Of a DNA stretch of 47,973 nucleotides, positions 1-8,379 are shown one piece after another. Every line of letters begins with the position of its first letter. The stretch's first letter is position 1. The position numbers and the translations under genes were made by a program. The stretch comes from Bacillota bacterium. Lineage in GTDB: Bacteria > Bacillota > Sulfobacillia > UBA3575 > DUQP01. The stretch spans positions 1 through 47,973 of the forward strand of contig DUQP01000041.1 in NCBI GenBank assembly GCA_012837735.1. The letters run 5' to 3'. The notes under the pieces were generated by a model. The model searched no databases, was not told the origin of the DNA, and saw only the letters and a list, made by a program, of their open reading frames with translations.

Positions 1-145
1 CTATGCCTATCGTGATCCTCGATCACTTGGCCCCTCATATTGCTGACCTTTTCAACCTCAGCCAAATACCTTGGGACCACTCACCGCGTAATATCAAGAA
101 ATTGAACGAAACTCTGGCCTATTACATCAGTAGCACTAAAATCGC

Positions 146-165
146 GGGGCGGTCAGCGCCGCCCC
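146..165 (-). terminator. hairpin after ileS, probable terminator
   Basis: A perfect 7-bp GC stem (GGGGCGG with CCGCCCC, 6-nt loop) lies 8 bases past the ileS stop codon in the direction of transcription. The downstream tract is only weakly U-rich. Bases 1-145 beyond it hold no gene I can recognise. Confidence 0.6.
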
Positions 166-172
166 TTTCGCT

Positions 173-2923
173 TCAAACTATACTGGCACAGCGGTTGCAA
201 AGCCCCTTGTCTGCCACCTCTTCGGAATACGTCCAGCAACGCGCACATTTGTTTCCTGGGGCCGGGGCCACAACCACGGCCACACCGCTTTCCTCCCCTG
301 GCACAGCTTCACACTTTGTTCCCGGTGCCAGCAGCTGAACGCTGGACACAATCAACACGGTGGGCAGGTATGCCAGGTAAGCCTGTAACAGACTGGCCGT
401 CTCCTCATCTCCCGGGGAGAGGATAACCTGGGCTTCCAGGGATGTGCCGATCTCCTTCCTGGCGCGGGCCAATTCCAGAGCCTTACTCACGTCCACCCGC
501 ACTGCCAGCAGGCGCTTCCAGCGTTGCGCCAATTCGTCATCCACATACTCCGGATTAACCGGCGGGAACTGGGACAATTGTACGCTGATCGGATCGCCTG
601 GTCTATGCGGCATATGTTGCCAAACCTCTTCACAGGTGTGGGTGAGCACAGGCGCCGCCAATCTCACCAGTGCACTCAATACCTCAAACAATACCGTTTG
701 CGCGGCGCGGCGCTCCGGCGCGTCCTCCCATGAACAATACAAGCGATCTTTCAGGACATCCAAATAAAACGCGCTCATGTCCACGGTACAGAAGTTATGG
801 ATGGCGTAATAGACCAGGTGGTATTCATAATTCCAGTACGCCCGGCGCACGCGCTTAATCAGTTTTTGTAGTTCATTCAACGCCCAGCGGTCTAATTCGT
901 TCATGTCTTTCACCGGCACGGCATGTCGCTCCGGGTCAAACCTCTGCAGGTTGCCGAGCAGGAAGCGGAAGGTATTGCGGATCTTACGATAAACTTCGGA
1001 CATTTGTTTCAATATTTCCGGGGAAACCCGGATATCGCCGCGGTAGTCTGCCGACGCCACCCACAAACGCAGGATATCTGCTCCGTACTGGGCAATCACC
1101 TTTTGCGGATCAATTACATTCCCCATTGATTTGGACATCTTGCGACCTTCGCCGTCCACCACGAAACCGTGGGTTAGCACCTGATTGTATGGGGCGCGAC
1201 CGCGGGTGGCCACCGACGTCAAAAGCGAAGATTGGAACCAACCGCGGTGTTGATCACTGCCTTCCAAGTACATCTCCGCCGGCCAACTCAGCTCTGGGCG
1301 AGTCTCTAAAACAGCGGCATGACTTGATCCGGAATCAAACCACACATCCATGATATCCGTTTCTTTGCGGAAGCTCTTCTCTTGACACCGGGGGCAAACC
1401 GTGCCAGGGGGCAGAATCTCTTCCGCTTCATACTTGAACCAGGCGTTGGAGCCCTCCCGGCGGAACAACTCCGCCACCGCCCGGATGGTATCATCATTGA
1501 CTAGGGTCTCACCACAGGATTGGCAATAAAAGATCGGAATCGGCACTCCCCATAGGCGCTGGCGGGAAATGCACCAGTCATTGCGTTCTTTGACCATGTT
1601 ATACATCCGTTCTTCGCCCCAGGGCGGCGTCCATTTGACATTCCGTACCGCTTGCAGAGCTTGCGCCCGGAAACCCTTCACAGACGCAAACCACTGTTCT
1701 GTGGCGCGGTAAATCACCGGTTCTTTGCAACGCCAGCAACACGGGTATTGGTGGGACAGAAACCCAAGATGCAACAGGCGCCCGGCCTCTTGCAAAGCCT
1801 TGGTGATCGCTTTGTTGGCCTCCTGATAGGACAGGCCAGCGAATCCAGGCGCTTCGTCCGTGAACACACCTTTATCGTCGATCGGGTTCAGAATCTCCAA
1901 ACCATACTGCATCCCCGTTTCATAGTCCTCATGTCCGTGGCCAGGAGCGATGTGCACGCACCCCGTGCCCTGCTCCAGCGTCACGTGGTCCGCCAATACC
2001 ACGACGGAGGCGCGATCATAAAGCGGGTGCCGGCAGATAATTCCTTCCAGATCCCGCCCTTTGAACTTGGCCAGCACCTGAAAATCTTCCCAGCCGATGT
2101 CATCTATGGCATCCTCGACCAGCTCCCTGGCCATCACGAACTTGCCGCCCTCAGTCTCAATTAGTTGGTAATCAACCTCGGCGTGCACCGCGATGGCCAG
2201 GTTGGCTGGAATCGTCCAGGGCGTGGTGGTCCAGATCACAAAGCTGACATCCGCATCTAATAAACCCTTGCCATCCACTACCGGAAAAGACACATATATG
2301 GAGGGGGAACGGCGCTCCTGGTATTCCACTTCCGCTTCCGCCAGAGCGGTTTCACAGTCTGTGCACCAATAAACCGGCTTCAAACCTTTGTAAATGTAAC
2401 CGCGCTTGACCATTTCGCCAAATACTTCTATCTGCTTCGCCTCATATTCCGGTACTAGCGTTAAATAAGGGTTATCCCAATCTCCCCGCACTCCGAGCCG
2501 TTTAAACTGTTCACGCTGGATCCCCACATACTTCAGCGCATATTCACGACAACGGTCCCGCAATTCGATCGGACTGACCCGGCGCCGGTCGATGCCCATT
2601 TCCTTGATGGCCCGCAATTCGATCGGCAAACCGTGGGTATCCCAGCCCGGCACATAGGGTGAGTGGTAACCGTCCATAGAAGCCACTTTAATAATCATAT
2701 CTTTCAGCACCTTGTTCAGAGCAGTGCCAATATGGATATCGCCATTGGCATATGGCGGTCCGTCATGCAAGATAAAAAGCGGCTTTCCCTTTGTGGCCTC
2801 ATTGACAAGGCGGTTAATGTCATTTTCTTCCCAAAATCGCTGGATTTCCGGCTCCCGTTTGGGCAGGTTGGCACGCATTGGAAAATCCGTCTTTGGCAAG
2901 TTCAAGGTTTGGTCGTAGTCCAA
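173..2923 (-). CDS. ileS: Isoleucyl-tRNA synthetase
   Basis: Class I aminoacyl-tRNA synthetase that charges tRNA-Ile with isoleucine and edits valine, in the cytoplasm. About 916 residues, normal for bacterial IleS. Visible are the HIGH-type motif HIGT at residues 64-67, the KMSKS loop ([10 protein letters not shown]) about two thirds along, the editing-domain threonine-rich stretch WTTTPWT, and a C-terminal zinc finger with two CxxC pairs (CARC and CNRC). I chose the TTG at 2923: it has GGAGG eight bases upstream and gives the family-typical N-terminus [10 protein letters not shown]. The frame stays open to another TTG at 2944, which is possible but less well placed. The gene is last in the ylm/divIVA segment, behind a terminator at 2991-3042, so it probably has its own or read-through transcription. 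No T-box leader is visible. Confidence 0.97.
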   Translation of the reverse strand: MDYDQTLNLPKTDFPMRANLPKREPEIQRFWEENDINRLVNEATKGKPLFILHDGPPYANGDIHIGTALNKVLKDMIIKVASMDGYHSPYVPGWDTHGLPIELRAIKEMGIDRRRVSPIELRDRCREYALKYVGIQREQFKRLGVRGDWDNPYLTLVPEYEAKQIEVFGEMVKRGYIYKGLKPVYWCTDCETALAEAEVEYQERRSPSIYVSFPVVDGKGLLDADVSFVIWTTTPWTIPANLAIAVHAEVDYQLIETEGGKFVMARELVEDAIDDIGWEDFQVLAKFKGRDLEGIICRHPLYDRASVVVLADHVTLEQGTGCVHIAPGHGHEDYETGMQYGLEILNPIDDKGVFTDEAPGFAGLSYQEANKAITKALQEAGRLLHLGFLSHQYPCCWRCKEPVIYRATEQWFASVKGFRAQALQAVRNVKWTPPWGEERMYNMVKERNDWCISRQRLWGVPIPIFYCQSCGETLVNDDTIRAVAELFRREGSNAWFKYEAEEILPPGTVCPRCQEKSFRKETDIMDVWFDSGSSHAAVLETRPELSWPAEMYLEGSDQHRGWFQSSLLTSVATRGRAPYNQVLTHGFVVDGEGRKMSKSMGNVIDPQKVIAQYGADILRLWVASADYRGDIRVSPEILKQMSEVYRKIRNTFRFLLGNLQRFDPERHAVPVKDMNELDRWALNELQKLIKRVRRAYWNYEYHLVYYAIHNFCTVDMSAFYLDVLKDRLYCSWEDAPERRAAQTVLFEVLSALVRLAAPVLTHTCEEVWQHMPHRPGDPISVQLSQFPPVNPEYVDDELAQRWKRLLAVRVDVSKALELARARKEIGTSLEAQVILSPGDEETASLLQAYLAYLPTVLIVSSVQLLAPGTKCEAVPGEESGVAVVVAPAPGNKCARCWTYSEEVADKGLCNRCASIV

Positions 2924-2956
2924 CTCCTTCCCCTCCAGTCGCAAGTAATCTTCCCA

Positions 2957-2984
2957 CTCTCCCTACCAGTTATTCCCGGGAGAG
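2957..2984 (-). other. hairpin in the ileS leader
   Basis: A 7-bp stem (CTCTCCC with GGGAGAG, 14-nt loop) lies between the divIVA terminator and the ileS start. It could sequester part of the ileS ribosome-binding region if the start is at 2944. The role is inferred and chance pairing is possible. Confidence 0.3.
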
Positions 2985-2990
2985 ACTTGC

Positions 2991-3042
2991 AAAAGAAAAA
3001 GCCGGCTGAGACCGCGCCGTTATGAACAGTCTCTCGCTCGGC
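2991..3042 (-). terminator. Rho-independent terminator after divIVA
   Basis: On the minus strand an imperfect stem (GCCGAGCGAGAGAC pairing with GTCTCAGCCGGC) is followed directly by TTTTTCTTTT. It lies about 40 bases past the divIVA stop and would separate the division genes from ileS, or act as an attenuator in front of ileS. Confidence 0.75.
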
Positions 3043-3078
3043 CATACTTCAGCACAAAATAATTCCCCACCGGCAGCA

Positions 3079-3600
3079 CTAATCCTGCCGTTCTTCATGC
3101 TGGGCACCATCCGGCAACGCCCAAAGGGGGCTCTCAGCACATAGTTTTTCCGCTTCTTGGACACCTTCTTCCAAAGCCTCCAGCTGGGCTTGCACCATTG
3201 TTTTGAAGCGGGTGCGGAAAAGATGCAGTTGCTTGCGGGTATCCTCATATTCGTAAGCCAGACGCCGAATTTTCTCCGTGGCGTGGGCGATAATTTTTTC
3301 AGCGCGCGCCTCGGCATCCTTAATGATCAGCTCCGCTTCTTTTTGGGCATTTTCACGCACTTCTTCAGCGGTTCTCTGCGCCACTAACAATGTGTTGTTC
3401 AGGGTCTCTTCTAGCCGCTGGAAACTGGCCAAACGCTCCCGCAACCCGGCCACCTCGTCCCGCAAGCGGGCATTTTCTTTCAGGTAGTTGTCAAAATCCT
3501 GCACTACCTCATCAAGGAAGTCATCGACTTCTTCCTCGCTATAGCCGCGAAATCCCTTGCGGAATTCCTTGTTGTGTATGTCCAGTGGCGTGAGCGGCAA
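3079..3600 (-). CDS. divIVA: Cell-division/polarity protein DivIVA
   Basis: Coiled-coil protein that binds negatively curved membrane at septa and poles and organises division and polar proteins. With the TTG start at 3600 (GGAGG eight bases upstream) the protein is 173 residues and begins with the family hallmark MPLTPLDIHNKEF. Residues F17 and R18 fall exactly where the Bacillus membrane-insertion pair lies. The rest is long coiled coil (about 30-150) rich in Glu, Arg and Ala. The longer open frame to 3669 would add 23 residues with no family similarity, so I rejected it. It follows yggT and sepF in the usual ylm-divIVA order, but the RNA-binding gene ylmH that normally sits between yggT and divIVA is absent. 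Confidence 0.95.
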   Translation of the reverse strand: MPLTPLDIHNKEFRKGFRGYSEEEVDDFLDEVVQDFDNYLKENARLRDEVAGLRERLASFQRLEETLNNTLLVAQRTAEEVRENAQKEAELIIKDAEARAEKIIAHATEKIRRLAYEYEDTRKQLHLFRTRFKTMVQAQLEALEEGVQEAEKLCAESPLWALPDGAQHEERQD

Positions 3601-3672
3601 TCGAACCACCTCCGAAGGGCCACATTGTGGCGGAATCGAAAGGCGAGCCGTTCCCGGTTCGCCTGTCACAGA

Positions 3673-3954
3673 TCACAAAAAATACACATAAAGGCTCCAA
3701 GCCAAACTACGCAGCACTTCCAACAAAATGATTGCCACCAGGGGCGTCCAATCAATCATGCCCCGCTGTGGCAAAAGACGCCGAATCGGCGCCAAGATCG
3801 GTTCGGTGGCCCGGTAAAGCGCGTCATTAATGGTATAATACCAGCGATGGTAACCTTGCGGCCTGATCCAAGAAAGAATAGCCCGGGCAATGATTAAATA
3901 GAAAAAGACACTGACAAACAGGTTGAATGTCCGAAACAGCACATAACTAATCAA
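3673..3954 (-). CDS. YggT-family membrane protein (YlmG)
   Basis: Small integral membrane protein of 93 residues. Two hydrophobic segments (about residues 5-28 and 68-92) flank a polar loop with the family pattern ARAILSWIRP and EPILAPIRRLLP. YggT/YlmG proteins are linked to cell division and septum placement in Firmicutes and plastids; the biochemical role is not settled. The start is TTG with GGGGGAG seven bases upstream. It lies between sepF and divIVA on the same strand with small gaps, so it is very likely co-transcribed. Confidence 0.92.
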   Translation of the reverse strand: MISYVLFRTFNLFVSVFFYLIIARAILSWIRPQGYHRWYYTINDALYRATEPILAPIRRLLPQRGMIDWTPLVAIILLEVLRSLAWSLYVYFL

Positions 3955-3980
3955 ACCGCTACTCCCCCATCATCTCCTGG

Positions 3981-4469
3981 TTAGGAGCGGGATCCTTGCT
4001 GCCAGAAATCCAAGCCCGCCAATGGGGCCACATCACTTTCAGATGCCATGTCTTCCCGCCCGGGAAGCGAAACATCAACATTTGGCGGGGTGAACAGAAA
4101 GACGCCTTTGCCGATCCGCTGCATTTCTCCACCCAAGGCATAGATGGTGCCGCCCAGGAATGTCAGCAGAGACTGGGCCATTTCTTGATCCACGTCCTGT
4201 AGATTGATTATCACTGGCCGACGCGCCTTGAGTTGATCAGCAATTCCCTGCGCCTCATCAAAAGACTCCGGTGCGATCACCACCATCCGCCATTGCTCTT
4301 TACCGGGCAGGCTGACCAGCTTGCCCCGGCGGCCGCGTGACGCCTCTGGCTCCTCCACCACCGGTTCACCAGTCGCAATCTCTTCCGCTATTTGCTCAAT
4401 GTCTTCCTCTTCCTCATCATAGGCAAAACCGATGAAGGTCAACATGCGATCGATAATCCCTTTGCCCAT
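3981..4469 (-). CDS. sepF: Cell-division protein SepF
   Basis: Cytoplasmic FtsZ-bundling protein that tethers the Z ring to the membrane and can partly replace FtsA. Length is 162 residues. The N-terminal amphipathic helix (MGKGIIDRMLTFIGF) is followed by an acidic linker (EEEEDIEQ) and the SepF core domain at about 55-140, with RPVIINLQDVD and the glycine-rich FLGGTIYALGGEMQRIG that forms the dimer interface. The ATG start sits behind a G-rich Shine-Dalgarno. It belongs to the yggS-sepF-yggT-divIVA run, the usual context for sepF. Confidence 0.95.
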   Translation of the reverse strand: MGKGIIDRMLTFIGFAYDEEEEDIEQIAEEIATGEPVVEEPEASRGRRGKLVSLPGKEQWRMVVIAPESFDEAQGIADQLKARRPVIINLQDVDQEMAQSLLTFLGGTIYALGGEMQRIGKGVFLFTPPNVDVSLPGREDMASESDVAPLAGLDFWQQGSRS

Positions 4470-4505
4470 GTGCCCTTTCCCCCCCCCACAACAGAGAATG
4501 CCGGA

Positions 4506-5192
4506 TTAAATCGGGCGTTCCCCAAAAATAGCTGTGCCAACCCGAACCAGATTGGCTCCCTCCTCCACGGCGACCTCAAAATCATTGCTCATCCCCATGG
4601 ACAGGTAGCTCATCTCCACTCCGGATAGGCCAGTTGCCTCTCGAGACAGTTCGCGCAAGCGGCGAAACACCGGCCGGACTGTCTCGGGATCGGCCACAAA
4701 CGGCGCAATCGTCATCAGGCCTTTCACCCGCAACCCCGGCAATTTGGCGACCTCCTGCAGCAGGGGCCAGAATTCCGCCTCCGTTACTCCGAACTTGCTT
4801 TCCTCCTCGGAAATGTTCACCTGGAGGAGAACTGGCACCTGGATCCCCAGCTTCCGTGCCCGCCGATCGATTTCGATCGCCAGCGACATTCTATCCAGGG
4901 AATGCAACAGATGGCACGCCTTTATCACATATTTTACCTTATTTGTTTGTAAATGTCCAATAAAGTGCCATTTTGCCAATTCACCAATCTCGGCATATTT
5001 GGCGCGCAATTCCTGCGCCCGGTTTTCCCCGAAATCGCTCACACCGGCCATAATGGCTTGTCTGATCCACTCTGGCGGTATGTTTTTGCTGACCGCCACC
5101 AGCGTGATCTCAGCGGGGTTCCGCCCGGCCCGGCGGGCAGCGGCGGCCAACCGTTCCCGGACATTGCTCAGATTTTGCGCGATATCTGTCAT
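4506..5192 (-). CDS. PLP homeostasis protein YggS/YlmE
   Basis: YggS/PROSC family pyridoxal-5-phosphate-binding protein, a single TIM-barrel domain without a known enzymatic reaction that buffers PLP and affects amino-acid pools. The 228-residue length is standard. The PLP lysine is K36 in LVAVSKN. Other family marks are DFGENRAQEL, WHFIGHLQTNK, the phosphate-binding SMGMSNDFEVAV, and the C-terminal GTAIFGER. The ATG at 5192 has GGAGG eight bases upstream and gives the normal N-terminus. The open frame to 5246 is an unsupported extension. It is the ylmE position of the ylm cluster, directly upstream of sepF. Confidence 0.95.
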   Translation of the reverse strand: MTDIAQNLSNVRERLAAAARRAGRNPAEITLVAVSKNIPPEWIRQAIMAGVSDFGENRAQELRAKYAEIGELAKWHFIGHLQTNKVKYVIKACHLLHSLDRMSLAIEIDRRARKLGIQVPVLLQVNISEEESKFGVTEAEFWPLLQEVAKLPGLRVKGLMTIAPFVADPETVRPVFRRLRELSREATGLSGVEMSYLSMGMSNDFEVAVEEGANLVRVGTAIFGERPI

Positions 5193-5212
5193 ATCCACTG
5201 CCTCCTCAGACC

Positions 5213-6493
5213 CTAGCGCAGGCGCTGACCATCTCGCACCAACCACGGGTTCAAAACCACTTGCGCCCCTGGTTTCACACCGGATACTGCCACCTGTTTA
5301 CCAATCTGGCCCAACACCTGGACCGGGATCCGCTCAGCTTTTAGTTCATGTAATATGTAGACGCTATTCCCCGCCACCACAGCGCTCTCCGGCACTATCA
5401 CACCCGAAACTGACTCCACCACGACTGTCACCGGCACCATCCGCTCCTGCCACAAACGGCCACCGGAACCCTCAACCGCAAAGAGCAGATAGCCTGCCTC
5501 CACCAGATGAGCCGGGGTCTGCAACAGTCGAGCCCGCTTTTCCCAATCACCGATCCGGATTGGCATTTCCTGACCGGGCTGATAACCAACCGTATCAGGC
5601 AACTTCACCAGGAGCAAATATTCGCGCTCATCGATCAGCCGGCAGACCGGTTGTCCCGCTGTTACCCAGTCCCCCTCCCGCCTCTCCTGCCACACGGGCT
5701 TGGCCCGGGACAACGCCGAGGGATCCAAAACAGTCAACCCCTCTGGATAACATAGTTCCTCCAAGCCATCCCAGGCATAACTGACCAAACCCGCCACCTG
5801 GGCTCTTTCTTCCACATAAACCCGTTCTAGGTTCAGCTCCCGTTCAGCGACCAGCGCTTGCAAAGCGGTTTCCTTGACCTGTAAACGGTCCAATTCTTCC
5901 TGCCAGGGGGCTTGCCTTTGGCGTTCCTTTTTCAAAAGCGCAACTTGTTCCCAAGTCACCCGGGGCTTGCCCATGGTCTGCGCCCAACGCAACCTGGCCA
6001 AAACTTCTTCCAGGCGGGCATCGCTGGCCACCAGCTGCGCTCGCAAATTGGTTCGCCTGTCGGCACAAGCTGACTGGAAATCCTCCAGTTCCCTCCGGGC
6101 CTGGGCAACCATGGCTTGACGCTCCTGCACGGTGCCCTGGGCGGTGATGGAGAACAACACGCCCCCCACCCGCACCCGCTCACCCTCACCGACACCTAAA
6201 TGCAGGGTGCCATCTAATGGTGCCAAAAAAACCTGTTCGTTTCTCAATACGAATGCCTCGCCTGCCACCCGTTCCTCCAGGACACCCTGCGTCACATGGG
6301 CAGTACGCAAAAAAGTCCTGGCCAAGACCGAGCGCAAGCCGATCCCCCCGCCCCACAACAAAAGGACCGCCAATGACAGGGCCAGCAGCCAGGTTCCCGC
6401 TGGCGCAAGCCGGTCAATGAATGACCGCTGCACCTTTTTTGCCTGCGCCCGATCGGCAAAATAACGTTGCCGCCACTGGCGCCGATCCGGCAA
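5213..6493 (-). CDS. HlyD-like membrane-fusion protein
   Basis: Probable membrane-anchored adaptor of the HlyD/biotin-lipoyl-like family, 426 residues. A short basic N-terminus is followed by one transmembrane segment (about 29-47), a lipoyl-like half domain with GTLHLGVGEGERVRVGGVLF, a long helical hairpin rich in Glu, Arg and Gln (about 115-215), a second lipoyl-like part and a beta-barrel domain ending in GQIGKQVAVSGVKPGAQVVLNP. Start TTG at 6493 has GGAGG seven bases upstream, and the upstream open frame would run into pgeF. No ABC transporter gene is adjacent, so the partner is unknown. It lies between pgeF (ylmD) and yggS (ylmE), which are neighbours in Bacillus, and may serve the division or sporulation envelope. 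That role is inference. Confidence 0.8.
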   Translation of the reverse strand: MPDRRQWRQRYFADRAQAKKVQRSFIDRLAPAGTWLLALSLAVLLLWGGGIGLRSVLARTFLRTAHVTQGVLEERVAGEAFVLRNEQVFLAPLDGTLHLGVGEGERVRVGGVLFSITAQGTVQERQAMVAQARRELEDFQSACADRRTNLRAQLVASDARLEEVLARLRWAQTMGKPRVTWEQVALLKKERQRQAPWQEELDRLQVKETALQALVAERELNLERVYVEERAQVAGLVSYAWDGLEELCYPEGLTVLDPSALSRAKPVWQERREGDWVTAGQPVCRLIDEREYLLLVKLPDTVGYQPGQEMPIRIGDWEKRARLLQTPAHLVEAGYLLFAVEGSGGRLWQERMVPVTVVVESVSGVIVPESAVVAGNSVYILHELKAERIPVQVLGQIGKQVAVSGVKPGAQVVLNPWLVRDGQRLR

Positions 6494-6504
6494 TGTTCTC
6501 CCTC

Positions 6505-7311
6505 CTAACGCAGAGCGATCCCGCCCGCCATACGACCGGTTTTTCCGGCCTCCCGGCGGTGGGAGAAAAATAATTCCGGATGACAGCTGGTACAATAGCG
6601 GGAGGTGATGATGGATTGCGCTGGCACACCGGCGGCCACCAGGATAAACCGATTCAAACCCGCCAGATCAAGATAAAGGGCATTGTTCCGGTGCCCCAAG
6701 AAGGCCTCTCCCGCTGATCCAAATCGCTCCCGCACCAATTCTATCACTTCCGCCCCCACCTGATAACAGCACACACCGATGCAGGGCCCAATCGCCACCT
6801 GTAAGTCTCCCCGGCGGCAGTCAAATTCCTGCTCCAACCGGTATACAGCTTCCTGTGCCACTTTGCCGACCGTGCCCCGCCATCCGGCATGCGCCAAAGC
6901 CACTACTTGACGGCGTGGGGCAAAGAAAAAGAGCGGTGCGCAATCCGCGAAAAAACCCATCAACACGGCGCCTCTCCGGCGGGTGGCGATCCCATCGGCA
7001 TCCCCTAAGGCACCGGGCTGGGACGGCGTACCGGCAGCCTGGGCATCGACCACCACCACGTCATTGCCATGGACTTGTCTGGCAGCATACCAAGCATAAT
7101 CCGCCAGGCCGACCGCCCTGGCCAGCTTGTCTCGGTTTTGCGCCACTTGCCCGGGCTCGTCCCCAACATGCAGACCCAGATTCAGCTCCGCCCAGGGTCC
7201 CGTACTAGCACCGCCGGCCCGGCTGGAAAAAAATACCCGTGCACCTTGGGTCCACCAGCGGGGAATCGTCAAAAACCGGCAGCCATCCTTTTCCTCCCAC
7301 ACCCAGTCCAT
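6505..7311 (-). CDS. pgeF: Peptidoglycan editing factor / polyphenol-oxidase family (YlmD)
   Basis: Member of the YfiH/YlmD (DUF152, multicopper-oxidase-like) family. Relatives act as purine nucleoside phosphorylase/adenosine deaminase and are also named PgeF for an effect on peptidoglycan composition. Length from the ATG at 7311 is 268 residues, normal for the family. Conserved parts are FSSRAGGASTGPWAELNLG, QVHG, the metal-binding ADCAPL and AHAGWRGT, and the C-terminal TSRYCTSC followed by FSHRR. AGGAG lies seven bases before the ATG. The frame continues to 7428 but overlaps the upstream gene ymxH, so the short form is preferred. Confidence 0.92.
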   Translation of the reverse strand: MDWVWEEKDGCRFLTIPRWWTQGARVFFSSRAGGASTGPWAELNLGLHVGDEPGQVAQNRDKLARAVGLADYAWYAARQVHGNDVVVVDAQAAGTPSQPGALGDADGIATRRRGAVLMGFFADCAPLFFFAPRRQVVALAHAGWRGTVGKVAQEAVYRLEQEFDCRRGDLQVAIGPCIGVCCYQVGAEVIELVRERFGSAGEAFLGHRNNALYLDLAGLNRFILVAAGVPAQSIITSRYCTSCHPELFFSHRREAGKTGRMAGGIALR

Positions 7312-7367
7312 ACCACCGCTCCTTTTTTTACCTGTTCGACGAGGAAAAAGGAATAACCTGCCGGCCG

Positions 7368-7607
7368 TTATCCCCCGGCGATCTCCACCAAAATGACATC
7401 CGCTCCAATCTTGCGGATTTGTTCCCACGGGATGACCATGTCCCGCCCTCGCCCCAGCAAACCAAGCAGTTTTCCGGGACCGGGCACTATGATCGCCGTC
7501 ACCCGCCCAGCCGCTAAATCCATCTCGATATCTTCAATGTAACCTAACCGCCGCCCGTCACTCATGTTCACCACATCCCTTTCGCGCAGCTCCGACACCT
7601 TTACCAT
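7368..7607 (-). CDS. YlmC/YmxH-family PRC-barrel sporulation protein
   Basis: PRC-barrel protein of 79 residues, full length for the YlmC/YmxH family. Visible are SELRERDVVNMSDGRRLGYIEDIEMDL and the terminal VIPWEQIRKIGADVILV. Family members are found almost only in spore formers and are linked to sporulation, with no known molecular role. The ATG at 7607 has GGGAGG upstream. It is the first gene after the spoIIR terminator, so it probably begins the ylm transcript. A SigE-like promoter candidate sits just upstream. Confidence 0.88.
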   Translation of the reverse strand: MVKVSELRERDVVNMSDGRRLGYIEDIEMDLAAGRVTAIIVPGPGKLLGLLGRGRDMVIPWEQIRKIGADVILVEIAGG

Positions 7608-7635
7608 TTCGTCCCTCCCCCCATCCGCTTATCTA

Positions 7636-7663
7636 ATTATATCGAGCGGCATGATGAAAATGA
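7636..7663 (-). promoter_or_regulatory. candidate SigE-type promoter for the ymxH-like gene
   Basis: On the minus strand, TCATTTT, a 13-base spacer and GATATAAT match the Bacillus SigE consensus (KMATATT, 12-14 bases, CATACAMT) at 6 of 7 and 6 of 8 positions, 28 bases before the start codon. The -10 could also be read as a SigA TATAAT without a good -35. Confidence 0.35.
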
Positions 7664-7671
7664 TTCAGGCA

Positions 7672-7701
7672 TAAAAAAAGGAGTGCCGACCCTGGCACTC
7701 C
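7672..7701 (-). terminator. Rho-independent terminator after spoIIR
   Basis: A perfect 8-bp stem (GGAGTGCC/GGCACTCC, 6-nt loop) is followed on the minus strand by seven U residues. It lies 12 bases past the spoIIR stop. A shorter T tract on the other side would allow some function on the plus strand. Confidence 0.9.
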
Positions 7702-7713
7702 GACTTTTTCCCC

Positions 7714-8367
7714 TTACCTTGCCGCCAGCTCTCCTTGCCTGGCCCGCAACCAATCCCAACAAGCCAGTCGCAGTTCGGGCGCCCTTTCTTCCACCACGAT
7801 CTGTGCCTGTCCGGAAGCCATCACCGGTACCGCTTCCCGGTAAGCGAAGGCATCGACAGTTGGCCCGCCCATGACGGGCGCTTCCACAAAGCATAACGGT
7901 GGGAACAACACACACCACCAATTACACCCCATGCCATCCCCTAACACCACTTGCAATGACTGATAATCCCCAGCGGGCAAGAACAAACTGCCGTACGTGC
8001 GCTCCGGAAAAGGGAATACTCCCGCCTGTACCCGGACGTCATACGGGCAATTATGATCCTGCAGCACCACCCGGGCGCTCATCGCAATTCGGTCCAAGTT
8101 CTCCTGCAGAATCCGGCGCGCATCGCCTACATCCTGGACAGCCTGAAAAACCGGAGTCATTTCCCGCAAAACGGCGTCCCGGACGGCCAGCTTCACCTGT
8201 TGATCCCGGTTAGCGTCGCTGTGGGCCACCACATGCAGGCGGATCAAATCGGTAGGCACATCCTGGGCGCGCTGCAAATTGGCAAACCCCAACGCCCCGC
8301 CCACCACCAACAATGTTACGACTATCAACACCGCGCCCCACTGACGCCCGAAAAAAAGCCGTTTCAC
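7714..8367 (-). CDS. spoIIR: Stage II sporulation protein R
   Basis: Forespore-made secreted signal that activates the SpoIIGA protease in the mother cell and so triggers pro-SigE processing. The 217-residue protein has one N-terminal membrane/signal segment (about 11-30), then the family signatures LIRLHVVAHSDANRDQQVK and GCNWWCVLFPPLCFVE. The GTG at 8367 has AGGGGGTG six bases upstream; a GTG at 8376 is a possible alternative. It starts just after the sigG stop. SpoIIR is a separate locus in Bacillus subtilis, so its place directly behind spoIIGA-sigE-sigG puts the signal and its targets in one run. Confidence 0.93.
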   Translation of the reverse strand: MKRLFFGRQWGAVLIVVTLLVVGGALGFANLQRAQDVPTDLIRLHVVAHSDANRDQQVKLAVRDAVLREMTPVFQAVQDVGDARRILQENLDRIAMSARVVLQDHNCPYDVRVQAGVFPFPERTYGSLFLPAGDYQSLQVVLGDGMGCNWWCVLFPPLCFVEAPVMGGPTVDAFAYREAVPVMASGQAQIVVEERAPELRLACWDWLRARQGELAAR

Positions 8368-8379
8368 CCGCTCCACCCC

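Noticed and set aside
3..338. Plus-strand open frame of 111 codons at the window start
   Set aside because: Its second half is antisense to the ileS zinc-finger end, there is no Shine-Dalgarno, and the first 45 residues match nothing I know. An edge fragment of another gene cannot be excluded.
2945..3078. T-box riboswitch for ileS
   Set aside because: The gap is short and lacks the conserved T-box sequence and stem I. The hairpin is a plain terminator.
4744..5784. Long plus-strand open frame of 346 codons
   Set aside because: Antisense to yggS and the HlyD-like gene, both clearly coding. It is Pro/Ser/Arg-rich low-complexity translation typical of GC-rich antisense frames.
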